Counted from the stretch's first letter, positions 53,601-62,820 are shown. The stretch: 64,000 nucleotides of DNA from Epithemia pelagica (GCA_946965045.2 OX337231.1:682001-746000); one strand, 5' to 3'. Notes: a model not told the origin generated them from the letters alone. Made by a program: numbers and translations.

Positions 53601-53697
53601 ATGGAATCCAACCACGGTTGTCCGAGTCTTACCCAGCAAACTAACCGCCACTTCGAATACCAAAAAGAGGGTGATACTTGCCATACCCATGTATAAT
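50643..53697. repeat. Segmental duplication, copy 2, second part
   Basis: Continuation of copy 2, matching 24075-26170 plus the 992 bp (51835-52826) lost from copy 1. It ends at the TIR element inserted at 53698. Confidence 0.9.
50886..53690 (-). CDS. RHS/CRN-type protein: P-loop ATPase fused to PD-(D/E)xK-like nuclease
   Basis: 934 residues, intact, ATG at 53690. The N-terminus is hydrophobic (SITLFLVFEVAVSLLG, residues 5-20); a start at Met50 (MAHCADDN) is an alternative that removes it. Residues ~80-290 form an unknown head. The ATPase has Walker A 'AGESGSGKS' (329-337), Walker B 'LALILDEATD' (457-466) and a sensor-like 'LLLILTGTGLDL' (493-504). A helical linker follows (~630-780). The C-terminal nuclease-like motif is 'GPDVLVLY...FVDFVQCKNHKN' (Asp800; Q817-C-K819, the QxK variant seen in Mrr-type restriction folds). 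This order matches the RHS proteins of trypanosomes and the Crinkler/RHS effector class proposed to derive from transposons. Target and partners are unknown. A TIR element has inserted 8 bp upstream of the ATG. Confidence 0.75.
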   Translation of the reverse strand: MGMASITLFLVFEVAVSLLGKTRTTVVGFHSFHQRDKSHSLIPNPKILAMAHCADDNRTYPKVPRTSRGQSSAHREDNTAGWSAFIQSNETALKHELNTQAAVFGDQFRKNFLQPLIEGEVTTSKMAIAILDDLAKEKAGTQTSQMGPTPIEVSQQPEYLEPRAFIEKFFESMPKEWEWGDPVISINLVFKFNGDDDFVGQLFFSSRRRTRERMQEDITSWLDEQTQADQDTSFVYMRFDRGREGQTFYGEDALRMDTIQGYFQPEFGALLNALKATSQPLDYLKRHSSLTSPELEFVSVSPKKETADQYFSMLPNQKSDEKAYAVVVAGESGSGKSVYSCLQAEKSGFIPLYMVVTAKVLQSKPEDPKLHPRPYLCELLDLVIDELCKTQGHDDALDLLRDEQVNLHEERNEWARAVLDDLIKATVGNLEHNKLKSWTKKNWLLGRCRPEQRPKKLALILDEATDLDLVNGLVASVRVVTSKYRKLMAQEDLLLILTGTGLDLIRSDERVGTDPGKARLVTMRHPELQELRNRGVIDNVLHDAILDGTYSRTLMTNARMLFRSVLPVLSWEIHKTDGPNFDADELKQRRLGRLVDVASFGAIMDYGPRLYISTNSLQHLEEHDLSGLFERAFLFHLKSALEFQKEEMHSFTDDVKTNLAAVKSDVDSWISHNQKEVSEVFQRGLATKSQETSTALKYLACFGLTCQLRPGFGDSFEELTAMHCLRLAEIRGYSTKRHCLEFAWPSKYSKKKDIDEEEIENLKYELENQKALEQEKLVFPSLDKFCMVFSQGTPTAQGPDVLVLYIDGNEAFVDFVQCKNHKNSPGPETVKKWWNSLGIDMNDESGQCLEPSDAGSSLYSYTGMLAFCSMIQGKLEETKKNISTVSIRQRVLAVSFRCPTNSSNFPIPSSELSRVWFREMMEPTISVLSPHGKD

Positions 53698-54467
53698 GAA
53701 ATTGCCTTAAAAGCTCGTTCCGTCTCGGACGAGAGGCTGCCAAGAGATTTGCCAATGACCTATGACCTGTCGAGTCCGGACAAGAAGTCAGACAAAAGCC
53801 ATAGCACAACCTATCCTAGTTAATCATTCCTTGAAGTAGATAGTGTTCCCATTCCATAGCTAGAACCCCAAATTTCGATAATGGCTAATAGTACTCCTAG
53901 CTATCTAGTCAATAGAGAGACGAGTTGACCTGTCAAACAGGATATTGCGAGCAGGCACGGCAACTTGAAAACCGTTCAGCGGAAAGACCAAATTCCGAGA
54001 TCTGGCCCGAATTCCGAGATCGACCCGAATTCCGAGATCTGGCCCAAATTCCGAGATCGACCCGAATTCCAACAAAAGTATACTTTATTTCAGAGTAGAA
54101 ACCCGAATTCCGAGATCTGGCCCGAATTCCGAGATCGACCCGAATTCCGAGATCTGGCCCGAATTCCGAGATCGACCCGAATTCCGAGATCGGGACCAGA
54201 TTTCCGATCAGGACCAAAATGAATTATAGACACGTGCCATCCAACTGACCGGCGCACTTTCTTACCCTTAATCGGTAGGGATATACGCTGAGACCTGAAT
54301 TCTGTCCTACGAGAACACGTTGCCTCCCCGAAATCTTGGATGATGTTTGGACGAACGACCTAGCCTTTGGGGACATTGACGCGACCTCTCTAGGACGAGA
54401 AAGGCTAGCTTGTTGATAATCTATCTGTAGTGCAATCCGAGACGGAACAAGCTTTTAAGGCAATTTC
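53698..54467. mobile_element. 770-bp TIR element (MITE-like) at the 5' end of the RHS-like gene
   Basis: Ends GAAATTGCCTTAAAAGCT(C/T)GTTCCGTCTCGGA, inverted over ~32 bp with one mismatch, flanked by AAT on both sides (53695-53697, 54468-54470). Copies 26155 and 43089 of repeat R show the empty site (gtaatggtagg, cataatggtagg). No ORF; the middle is a minisatellite. Non-autonomous. Confidence 0.85.
53985..54200. repeat. Minisatellite inside the TIR element
   Basis: About 11 copies of a ~17-18-bp unit alternating 'cgaattccgagatctggcc' and 'cgaattccgagatcgaccc', in two blocks split by ~40 bp (54070-54110). Confidence 0.9.
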
Positions 54468-54671
54468 AATGGTAGGACGTAAAAATTATGATCTTTAGGA
54501 ATTAGGCTAGGAAATACCCCCAAGCGCCGGGTGAGTTTTGAATCCCGCCTGAGTCAAAGAAAATATGCATTCCCATGGCGCGTCCTCCAATCCTCCAAAG
54601 ATGTTGATACATCATTTGCATCTCAACGCTTTCACCGCCGACCCAAACTTGTGATACCAAGTGCATCCACC

Positions 54672-55149
54672 ATGGACCCTTCCAACCCATTCCAACGCTT
54701 TACACAGGAAACCAACACAATCGAAGAGTTATCTACGGCCTCTGCATGCAACGAACCAATCTGTGTCCACTTCCAACGTTCTATCAGCCCTCGGGTACCA
54801 CAACAACAACGCCAGTGATGACCATGCAACAAACTCCCAAGACACTTCTATTTGACCCGTCCGACCCGCTTTCCCTTCCCCTCCCAATACCCCTTATGCA
54901 TTACCCCTACTTGAGCAGGCCATCTTGCTGTCCTTTACTGACTGGCATGGCAAAACTGCAAGACCAGCATGGCAAGTGAACGCTTGCGGAGAAGTGATGA
55001 AGCGCCACACCATGCAACCTACGTCCTCTCCCATCCTACGTCCTGTCCTTCTTGTCCGCTCCACTGGCAGTGGCAAGTCGGCCGTGAGCTTCCTCGTGGA
55101 AGGGACCGCAACAGCCATCACCATACCAGAAGAATGCGTTCCATCCTGA
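54672..55149 (+). pseudogene. N-terminal fragment of a helicase-like protein
   Basis: Starts MDPSNPFQRFTQETNTIEEL (ATG 54672). After one frameshift near 54740 and one in-frame TGA at 54853, the reading continues 'LSFTDWHGKTARPAWQVNACG...LRPVLLVRSTGSGKSAV', a Walker A (motif I) like that of RecQ/DEAD-type helicases. It ends at 55149. No DExH box or later helicase motifs follow, so only the first part is present. Possibly a piece of a transposon-borne helicase. The family call rests on one motif. Confidence 0.4.
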
Positions 55150-55967
55150 TCTCAATCATCCCAGGTGACCCGTTCTTGAGGCGCAAAGGTATCCCATGTT
55201 GTTGTTGTTGTTGTGGAGGAACGACGATGACGGCAATCGTCGCCTCGTTTGGACTTCGAGGAATGCCAGAACCGCAAACCGCCTCTTCCTCGGGATAAGG
55301 TTCGTCGGGATGGGTCACAACCATTGCCGTGCTCGCCTCGCACTGCCGCCTTTCTGGGTGGCTCGGTGGATTGTCTAGAATCGGAATCCCATAAAGTCGA
55401 TCCGTGCCACGTACTTGGTTGGCTAGTTGTACTGCTCGATGTTGTGCTTGTCCTGGCACTACCAAGAGTGGTGCTGCTGCTGGTGTCACGCAAATGACTC
55501 ATAGTCTTGTCCAATATGGAGAGAAGAACGGTGGTTGGCACTGGAAGAATGATGAGTGCGGCAGTGTCGAATCTGGAATATATGGTTGGGTTTGTCAATC
55601 GGATGGAGATTCCGTTGTATGATGTGCTGCGTTGGTGAATCTGTGGTGATGATGATGATGATTATGTGATTGTAGTGCCAATGAAGGTATAGGTACGTCT
55701 TAATTCTGTGCCTCAGCACTCTCCCTTCGTATTCTGCTTTGGAAGTCAATGGTTCTCGATGCGAAAGTAAGATTTTTGTGTGTGTGTGCTTCTCATGGAT
55801 GTTACATTTTTGTGGGCGTGCCAAATTTTCCAAGACCTCTCTTCGTGTTCGTATTCACGAGAGACGGACGCTCCCCTATGGCTATGGTCGCCAGTCGCCA
55901 TCTCCCCCACACGTTCCGTCAAATGTAGAGTAGAGATGGATCCAGAATAGAGTACAAAAATTAAAAA
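55150..55967. other. Intergenic, nothing recognised
   Basis: 0.8 kb. (TTG)n near 55197-55213 and an alternating 'gatgatgatgatg' near 55650. ORFs overlap on both strands and look like chance. Confidence 0.45.
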
Positions 55968-56066
55968 ATGCGTTCTTTGAACGCGAGTTACATGCGACTC
56001 AAAAGATTCGAAGAGACCTTGGAACACAGCAAAAGGACACCCGCCGCAGGAGAGGGGTCTAGCACC

Positions 56067-57332
56067 ATGTCCATGGATACTCACCGTCGTAGCATTGTCT
56101 CAGTAATATTACTGATCCTGATACTTTCGCCCTGGAAGGCAGAATCCTCGGCGGCTCAAACGGAAACCTTGATTGGAATTGTCGGTCGCGATTTTGTCCT
56201 GTTGGGGGCTGATTCGGCCTTGGCCGGTGGATCCATTGCCTGGACGGCCACCCATGTGGATAAGATTGCCGTCTTGACCAATCCCTTTCCCGAGTCGGAC
56301 GCACAACAGCAACCACAACCACAACAAGTGACCCAAACTGTTGCAGTACAGGAGGACCGAGACGATTCCAACAACCAGGAGGCACCACCAGTACCACTCC
56401 TACGTCCACATCGTCTCTCCAATCAACAACAACAACAACAAACGATTGCTGCAGCAGTGGCAGGAGATACAGCCGATGCGGATCGGTTGGTGGGATATCT
56501 CAAGGCCACGGGTACCCTGCAAGAATATCAGGCCAGTGTGGGCTGCGATGTCGACTACTACAATCATCATTTTGATCCTCCTCAAACTCGAATGCATTGG
56601 AAACCAAGGAACCAGCCGCAACATCAGCCACGACTGTATCCTGTGGCACCACCACCGAGGCCGGGAGGAGGAGGAGGAGGAGCAGTGACGGTCGAGGCCA
56701 CGGCACACTGTGCACGACAGTACATTTACGAGCGATTGCGATCCTCATTACCATGCAACGTTTGTCTGTTGGTGGCTGGAATGATGCCCGACGACAATAC
56801 GAATGATCAAACACAGCAGGATAAGGAGAATAATAGCGACGAATCCTCTTTGTCGTGGCGTGTTCGACAACAAGTCACAAGGGCTTTGCAGCAGCAGCAG
56901 CAAGGATCACCGGTACTTTCCCAAGCACAGGAACATCGACAGGACACTCTCGCGAATCATTCCACTACCCCAAATGTTCCAGATGTTGATGGCGATAACC
57001 AACAAAGCCATGAGGATTCTTCGTCGGCTGCCAGTCCATCCACCCCCACAACTACCACCAAAGGGTTATTACGTCCCCACTTGTATTGGTTGGACGAATA
57101 TGGTTCCTTGCAACGAATGAAGGAATATGGTGTTCATGGATTGGCCAGTGCCTTTGTGTGGTCCATTTTGGATCAGAATTATCATCCCAACATGAGTTTG
57201 GAGCAAGCCACGACACTTATGCATCATTGTTTTGATCAATTGCGACAACGCTATCTCATTAACCATCATGCCGGAACACCCTGTATCAAATGTTTGGATG
57301 CCACACATGGATGTCGATTGTTGCTCTCGTAA
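56067..57332 (+). CDS. Proteasome beta4 (PSMB2)-like protein with signal peptide
   Basis: About 421 residues from ATG 56067 (CACCATGT); the frame is open to 55968. A hydrophobic segment (IVSVILLILILSPW) with a likely cleavage after AESSA precedes the proteasome fold directly: 'ETLIGIVGRDFVLLGADSA', 'HVDKIAVL', 'VAGDTADADRLVGYLKA', 'ARQYIYERLRSSLPCNVCLLVAGM', 'PHLYWLDEYGSLQRMKEYGVHGLASAFVWSILDQNYHPNMSLEQA'. These match beta4 subunits in order. Glu replaces the active Thr1 and Ala the position-19 Arg, so no protease activity is expected. Low-complexity inserts (Gln, Gly, Ser/Thr) roughly double the usual ~200 residues. A secretory beta4 paralog is unusual; a role outside the 20S core is likely but unknown. 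Confidence 0.7.
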   Translation: MSMDTHRRSIVSVILLILILSPWKAESSAAQTETLIGIVGRDFVLLGADSALAGGSIAWTATHVDKIAVLTNPFPESDAQQQPQPQQVTQTVAVQEDRDDSNNQEAPPVPLLRPHRLSNQQQQQQTIAAAVAGDTADADRLVGYLKATGTLQEYQASVGCDVDYYNHHFDPPQTRMHWKPRNQPQHQPRLYPVAPPPRPGGGGGGAVTVEATAHCARQYIYERLRSSLPCNVCLLVAGMMPDDNTNDQTQQDKENNSDESSLSWRVRQQVTRALQQQQQGSPVLSQAQEHRQDTLANHSTTPNVPDVDGDNQQSHEDSSSAASPSTPTTTTKGLLRPHLYWLDEYGSLQRMKEYGVHGLASAFVWSILDQNYHPNMSLEQATTLMHHCFDQLRQRYLINHHAGTPCIKCLDATHGCRLLLS

Positions 57333-57872
57333 CACAATGAGAAACACACAATGACAAGGATGGCGCAGTTGGAGCAGGAGGAGACATTGGTTAAATTGTT
57401 GCTTTTTCGAAAACGGACCAGAGCACTCTAGTAAACTTTCTCAAGCCCCTTTCTTCTGATGGACTGGATACTTGACGAGAACCGGCCAAGTACAATCGCG
57501 TTTGAAGCCTCGAGAGATGCACACAAACGTTGCGTGATTCGGATGGGCGAAACAGTGTCTTTCCCTTCCTTCGAATAGGCACTTCTTCCTAAAAAATACC
57601 ATCTAGGACACCATGGATGTAAGCAGCATGGGGAATCACAATTGGTTCCGTCTCTCTCTCTCTCTCTTGAGCCTAGAGAGCTAGTTGCTTCTTCTTCCTC
57701 ATAGCGATGGAGGAATAGCAGCTTCACTCTACGCTAAATAGTACTGTTTGCGTCAAAACCCCAAATATCGTGATAGTGATTGATTGACACCGATCTGCTC
57801 TCTCGCATTGAGGGTTCGTCACTGTTGTTGTTGTTGTTGCAGTTACATTGTGCCATTGATTAAGATCTTATC
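57333..57872. other. Intergenic, promoter of the methyltransferase gene
   Basis: 540 bp. (TC)n at ~57651-57666 and (TTG)n just before the next gene (57822-57840). No gene. Confidence 0.45.
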
Positions 57873-59855
57873 ATGGTGAGACATCGCAAGCCCAAAGTTG
57901 ACAAAAAAGTGCAGATTGCCAAGCACCGAATCCAACACAAGAAGCGTGCTGCTCCGAGACCAGCCGAGCGCCCTGAAGCAGTGATTCCAGCGATTCCAAA
58001 GAAGAAACCCAAGGCTCGCCGTTTTAGAAAGAAATGGGATGATCGAGACAATTACCAACCTGGTCAAGCCGTGGGGTATGCCGAGGAGAAAGAGGAGAAA
58101 AAAATTCACTTTTGCTGTTTTGACTGTAAATGCTCTGAGGAACGCCGAGCCAAGTATTGCAATGGAGTCCCCTTTCAAGCCAGTCAAGATTCTTTTTGGC
58201 ATCGAACGTGCTGCCACAAGATCCGAACAGTCAAATCAAATAGTGTCGCCGAAATTGATTGGGCAATGCAAGAACTTTCGAAGAGGATGAGCAGAGAAAC
58301 TGACGAAACAGTGGCAGTGGTACCCAAAACGAGACTGTTGAATTTGTCCGAAATAGAACCAATATACTGTAATTACAAAACAAGGCAAGAAGCCCAAACA
58401 CAAAATGATAATATGGGAACTCCCAGCCCAGTGGGAGTTCTCCAGACGAACAATGAATATATCCGCATGCAACGTCTGTTCGAAGAGCGACGGGACACCA
58501 AGGCTCAAGAGCGATTAAGGGGCGCAGTTGTTGTGGATGCCTTTGCCGGTATGGGCACTGGTATTGTTGCCTTGAAGCGACTGGGCATTGGCATTCAAGC
58601 TGTGGTTCATGTCGAGAAAGATCGGGTTGCCAGCCACGTGTACAGAAGCAATCACGATCACTTTTACGACCCATCTTTGGAAGACGATGACATTGAGCAT
58701 ATCTGTTACAAAGACTTCGCTGCCTTTTTGAAAAAAGGTTTGTTGGAGATTGTCGACCACTTTGGCCGGATTGACATTGTGATTGCCGGACCACCGTGTT
58801 CTGACTTTAGTGCAGTCAATGGTAATCGTGAAGGTCTGGATGGCAAGCATGGCAAGTTTATGAAATATACAGCCAAACTCATCAAAACACTGAGGGATGT
58901 ACAAACTACAGACTTTTTCTACGTCATTGAAAATGTGCCGTTGCAGAATGATATCAGTGTTCCTCTGGAAATGGGGGACCGCCAACAGGTTTGTGACTTG
59001 TTGAACCATCCATGGGATCCAGTCGAACTTGATGCCCAATACTTTTCACCTTGTAAGCGCAAACGAGTGTTTTATTCCAACATTCCCTTGGCACATCATG
59101 ATTTGGGAGACAGTCTAGCCTCGGCCTTGACTGGATCAGACTGCCTCGAGGATGGATTTGTCCTACCCTGCCACGTGGTGGAGCCCGAGCTGCGGGCCAA
59201 GGCCAACACCTTTATGGCGTCCCTCGGTCGCTTGGATGACAAACTGTCAAACGCTATGGTGGTGGTGAAGAAAGACCAACTTAGACCGGGGAAGTTCATT
59301 CAGCGTACGTTCACCTGTGATGAACGAGCAGATATGATGGGGTTTCCCAAGGGCTACTTGCAGCCAGTGTTTGAGCTGTTCGAGCATATCTCATTTGCAA
59401 TGCAGCAACACGACCAGAGGGTCGGAGATTATTGGCGGGGGAATCGAACCCGCAATGGCCAAGATACTGGAGTTCCGGTCCTTGACCCGAAATACCACCC
59501 TTTTAGTGGTGGCTGCAACGGCGAGTCGAACGGCTTTCGATTTGATTTGGATGAGGAAACTCTCGAGCTCAAGCTCAAAATGGCTCCACCCAAACCATGC
59601 AACAAGAAGAACAAGAAGACAAAGGAAAGACCTTCCCAATATTACACGGCCGAGCAATATGCCAAGCGATTGCTCGGCAATGCTTTTTCAGTTCCCGTCA
59701 TGGAACACCTCCTTAAGCCTCTACAGCCCTTCTTCAAGACCAGGACCTATCCTGGGTACCCTTACCAGTTTGCATGGGCCGGCAAGTTGCAAGAACTCGA
59801 ACGTGAAGAACGTTTGAAAGCGGAACAGGATCGTATGGATTCTGGACGTGCCTAG
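57873..59855 (+). CDS. DNA (cytosine-5)-methyltransferase, DNMT3/DNMT6-like
   Basis: 660 residues, ATG 57873, no intron needed. Transfers a methyl group from S-adenosylmethionine to cytosine in nuclear DNA. Motif I 'DAFAGMGTG' (222-230), motif IV 'GPPCSDFS' with catalytic Cys309, motif VI 'VIENVPLQ' (351-358), motif VIII 'QYFSPCKRKRVFYSN' and motif X 'LLGNAFSVPV' near 607-616. The short gap between VIII and the target-recognition region, and 'GKHGKFMKY' after motif IV, resemble DNMT3-type enzymes and the DNMT6 class of diatoms. N-terminus very basic, then a Cys/His cluster (C81, C82, C85, C87, C96, H110, C113, C114) that could bind zinc; no PWWP domain seen. Likely acts on transposons such as those nearby. 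DNMT class needs a tree. Confidence 0.88.
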   Translation: MVRHRKPKVDKKVQIAKHRIQHKKRAAPRPAERPEAVIPAIPKKKPKARRFRKKWDDRDNYQPGQAVGYAEEKEEKKIHFCCFDCKCSEERRAKYCNGVPFQASQDSFWHRTCCHKIRTVKSNSVAEIDWAMQELSKRMSRETDETVAVVPKTRLLNLSEIEPIYCNYKTRQEAQTQNDNMGTPSPVGVLQTNNEYIRMQRLFEERRDTKAQERLRGAVVVDAFAGMGTGIVALKRLGIGIQAVVHVEKDRVASHVYRSNHDHFYDPSLEDDDIEHICYKDFAAFLKKGLLEIVDHFGRIDIVIAGPPCSDFSAVNGNREGLDGKHGKFMKYTAKLIKTLRDVQTTDFFYVIENVPLQNDISVPLEMGDRQQVCDLLNHPWDPVELDAQYFSPCKRKRVFYSNIPLAHHDLGDSLASALTGSDCLEDGFVLPCHVVEPELRAKANTFMASLGRLDDKLSNAMVVVKKDQLRPGKFIQRTFTCDERADMMGFPKGYLQPVFELFEHISFAMQQHDQRVGDYWRGNRTRNGQDTGVPVLDPKYHPFSGGCNGESNGFRFDLDEETLELKLKMAPPKPCNKKNKKTKERPSQYYTAEQYAKRLLGNAFSVPVMEHLLKPLQPFFKTRTYPGYPYQFAWAGKLQELEREERLKAEQDRMDSGRA

Positions 59856-59986
59856 TGTATACATAAAACAACTCAATACTTCTAGTAGAAACAAAGTACA
59901 TGTTTTTTCTTACTGTTGCATAAATATAGCAAAAGAACGTTCCTCACCCATTCTCTGGCTCGTCCGCAATGGCCCATGCACCCAGA

Positions 59987-60835
59987 CTAACGCATTGCTT
60001 GCTTTGCTAAACAGAGCAATGTCAGCTGGCAAACACGTGGATTGGGGGAGGATGCCAAAAATTCCCGAGCCAAACTCCCCACTCGAAAACAGGCGGTTGG
60101 AATGTTTACACCATGTTGTTGCGTTTGGGTGGTGGCGGTGACCCCCTGAACAATGAGAGCAATGTCATTGCCAATACACTCTCGGACGTGCAGGCCCACT
60201 TGGCGACGACGAGGATGACGAGGTGGATCGGTTCGTGGCCTCTTGTGATTGTGGCCCGTCCATGCCATGTTCTCTGGCTCACCATCCGCCGTTGGTAGTC
60301 GTCGTGCCCGTTGTTTCTCCGAGTCTGTGGCCGCACGAATGTAGGTCTTCCAGGTAATGCGCCGTGCCGCGCAATGACCCACAACATGCTCCATCAATGA
60401 CATTGGAGTGCTGCTGTGTGTGTGGACGTTTGTCTTGTTGTTGCTGTTGCTGTCGTCGTTTTGCTGCTTCATTGTGGACAAGGGAGTCGTCGCGATCGCT
60501 TCTCCCATACAGTGTGCTTGTTCCAGTTGTTGTTACTGCGGTTGCGCCATCAACAAGGACCGTCGTTGTTCCAGGGCTCGTTGATGATGTACATGATACT
60601 TGTGTTGTAAGTGTTGGTAAATTGTGTGTGCCGTAATGAGCTGTCGCAACCGGAGAAAGACACGATCCAGTTGGTGTTCCAAGGCTTGTTGTTGTTCTCG
60701 TGTTGGAGGTGCAGTTTTCCAGTTTGGATGGCGTGGAATCGACAAGGCCTTTTGAAATTCCAGCAACTCGTCGTGACTGGTCGACATATCGGTTTCCGTG
60801 TTGGAGACAAGCTGCTGCTGCTGCTGCTGCTGACG

Positions 60836-60882
<47 letters not shown>

Positions 60883-61372
60883 GGTTTTGATGAGATGCTT
60901 CCATGAGTACCGCTTGTGTGAGTTCACTCACCATACCTGCCATGTTCCAATCGTGCGTTGGAATCGCCAGGGTGACATGGACACTGGGATGGTTGTTGGT
61001 ACAATGTGCGGCATGGAGGGATATACAAGACATCGCCTGGTCGCAACAACACTTGCAGGACGGTACAATCGAGGACTGCCGATGGCACGGGTCGATCCTG
61101 TGCCTTGCCCTCTTGTTGATCGGATAGGGCAAGGGATGATGACTATCGCGTGCCGAAACGGTCCAGTGTTTTTGACCCTGGACTTGCACGACAAATACAT
61201 CTCGATCGTCGGCATGGGCTGGAACCGTTTGTGCATCCGCGGGTGTGATGTAAACATTGGCATAGACATGAGGCAGAACAAGTGGTGGAAATGATTGTGA
61301 GGATGGTTTTTCCAAATCGTAACAAAGGGCCGCAACTGTCCCATGGAAAAATTCGGCATGATTGTGAACCAA
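59987..61372 (-). pseudogene. Truncated JmjC ribosomal-oxygenase-like copy
   Basis: Lacks the N-terminal ~270 residues. 'AHADDRDVFVVQVQGQKHW' survives, but the frame then shifts for ~35 codons (PYPINKRARHRIDP) and returns at 'LHAAHC', with ~15 bp around the 'PRGYV' codons lost. A stop at 60533 and another frame shift split off the winged-helix end (59987-60508). The polyGln tract has grown to ~25 CAA/CAG codons against about five in the parent. No start codon context of its own, so a pseudogene. Confidence 0.85.
60811..60884. repeat. (CTG)n-(TTG)n microsatellite in the truncated copy
   Basis: About 7 CTG and 15-17 TTG triplets (polyGln on the minus strand). The parent copy at ~62306-62322 has only a few triplets, so the tract expanded after the duplication or contracted in the parent. 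Confidence 0.9.
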
Positions 61373-62820
61373 CTTCTAGTAGAAACAAAGTACATGTTTT
61401 TTCTTACTGTTGCATAAATATAGCAAAAGAACGTGTCTCACCCATTCTCCGGCTTATCCGCAATGGCCCATGCACCCAGACTAACGCATTGCTTTGCCAG
61501 GCAGAGCAATGTCAGCTGGCACACACGTGGATTGGGGGAGGATGCCAAAAATTCCCGAGCCAAACTCCCCACTCGAAAACAGGCGGTTGGAATGTTTACA
61601 CCATGTTGTTGCGTTTGGGTGGCGGCGGTGACCCCCTGAACAATGAGAGCAACGTCATTGCCAATACACTCTCGGACGTGTAGGCCCACTTGGCGACGAC
61701 GAGGATGACTAGGCGGATCGGTTCGTGGCCTCTTGTGATTGTGGCCCGTCCATGCCATGTTCTCTGGCTCACCATCCGCCGTTGGTAGTCGTCGTGCCCG
61801 TTGTTTCTCCGAGTCTGTGGCCGCACGAATGTAGGTCTTCCAGGTAATGCGCCGTGCCGCGCAATGACCCACAACATGCTCCATCAATGACATTGGAGTG
61901 CTGCTGTGTGTGTGGACGTTTGCCTTGTTGTTGCTGCTGTTGCTGTCGTCGTTTTGCTGCTTCACTGTGGACAAGGGGGTCGTCGCTACTTTTCCCATGC
62001 AGTGTGCTTGTTCCAGTTGTTGTCGTTGCTGCTGTTGCGCCAACAACAAGGGCCGTCGTTGCTCCAGGGCTCGTTGATGGTGTACGTGATACTTGTGTTG
62101 TAAGTGTTGGTAAATGGTGTGTGCCGTAATGAGCTGTCGCAACCGGACAAAGACACGATCCAGTTGGTGTTCCAAGGCTTGCTGTTGTTCTCGTGTTGGA
62201 GGTGCAGTTTTCCAGTTTGGATGGCGTGGAATCGACAAGGATTTTTGAAATTCCAGCAACTCGTCGTGACTGGTCGACATATCGGTTTCCGTGTTGGAGA
62301 CAAGCTGCTGCTGTTGTTGGTTTTGATGAGATGCTTCCATGAGTACCGTTTGTGTGAGTTCACTCACCATACCTGCCATGGTCCAATCGTGCGTTGGAAT
62401 CGCCAGGGTGACATGGACACTGGGATGGTTGTTGGTACAATGTGCGGCATGGACATATCCCCGGGGGATATACAAGACATCGCCCGGTCGCAACACCACT
62501 TGCAGGACGGTACAATCGAGGACTGCCGGCGGCACGGGTCGATCCGGTGCCTTGCCCACTTGTTGATGCGGATAGGGCAAGGGATGATGACCATCCCGTG
62601 CCGAAACGGTCCAGTGTTTTTGACCCTGGACTTGCACGACAAACACATCTCGATCGTCGGCATGGGCTGGAACCGTTTGTGCATCGGGGGGTGTGATGTA
62701 CACATTGGCATAGACATGAGGCAGAACAAGTGGTGTGAATGATTGTGAGGACGGCTGCTCCAATTCGTGACAAAGGGCTGCAACTGTCCCATGGAGTAAC
62801 TCGGCATGATTGTGAACCAA
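61372..62820. repeat. Tandem duplication unit 2
   Basis: Second unit, which is the 3' two thirds of the intact gene at 61438-63615. Confidence 0.92.

Larger units (their letters stand above)
59878..61372. repeat. Tandem duplication unit 1 (JmjC gene 3' part)
   Basis: Direct repeat of 61372-62820; both start acttctagtagaaacaaagtac. The duplication joined the middle of the gene (VHNHAEF codons at 61372) to its 3' flank. Confidence 0.92.

Noticed and set aside
55118-55598. Minus-strand ORFs of 123 and 148 codons.
   Set aside because: They overlap each other in different frames with simple-repeat stretches (Gln/Thr runs) and no recognised domain.
59425-59462. On the minus strand, GCGGGTTCGATTCCCCCGC looks like a tRNA T-arm (B box).
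   Set aside because: It lies inside the methyltransferase coding sequence, no A box, anticodon arm or acceptor stem can be drawn upstream, and the protein frame explains the sequence.
60611-61294. Leu-rich plus-strand ORF opposite the truncated JmjC copy.
   Set aside because: The Leu run is the complement of the polyGln tract; the minus strand carries the homology.
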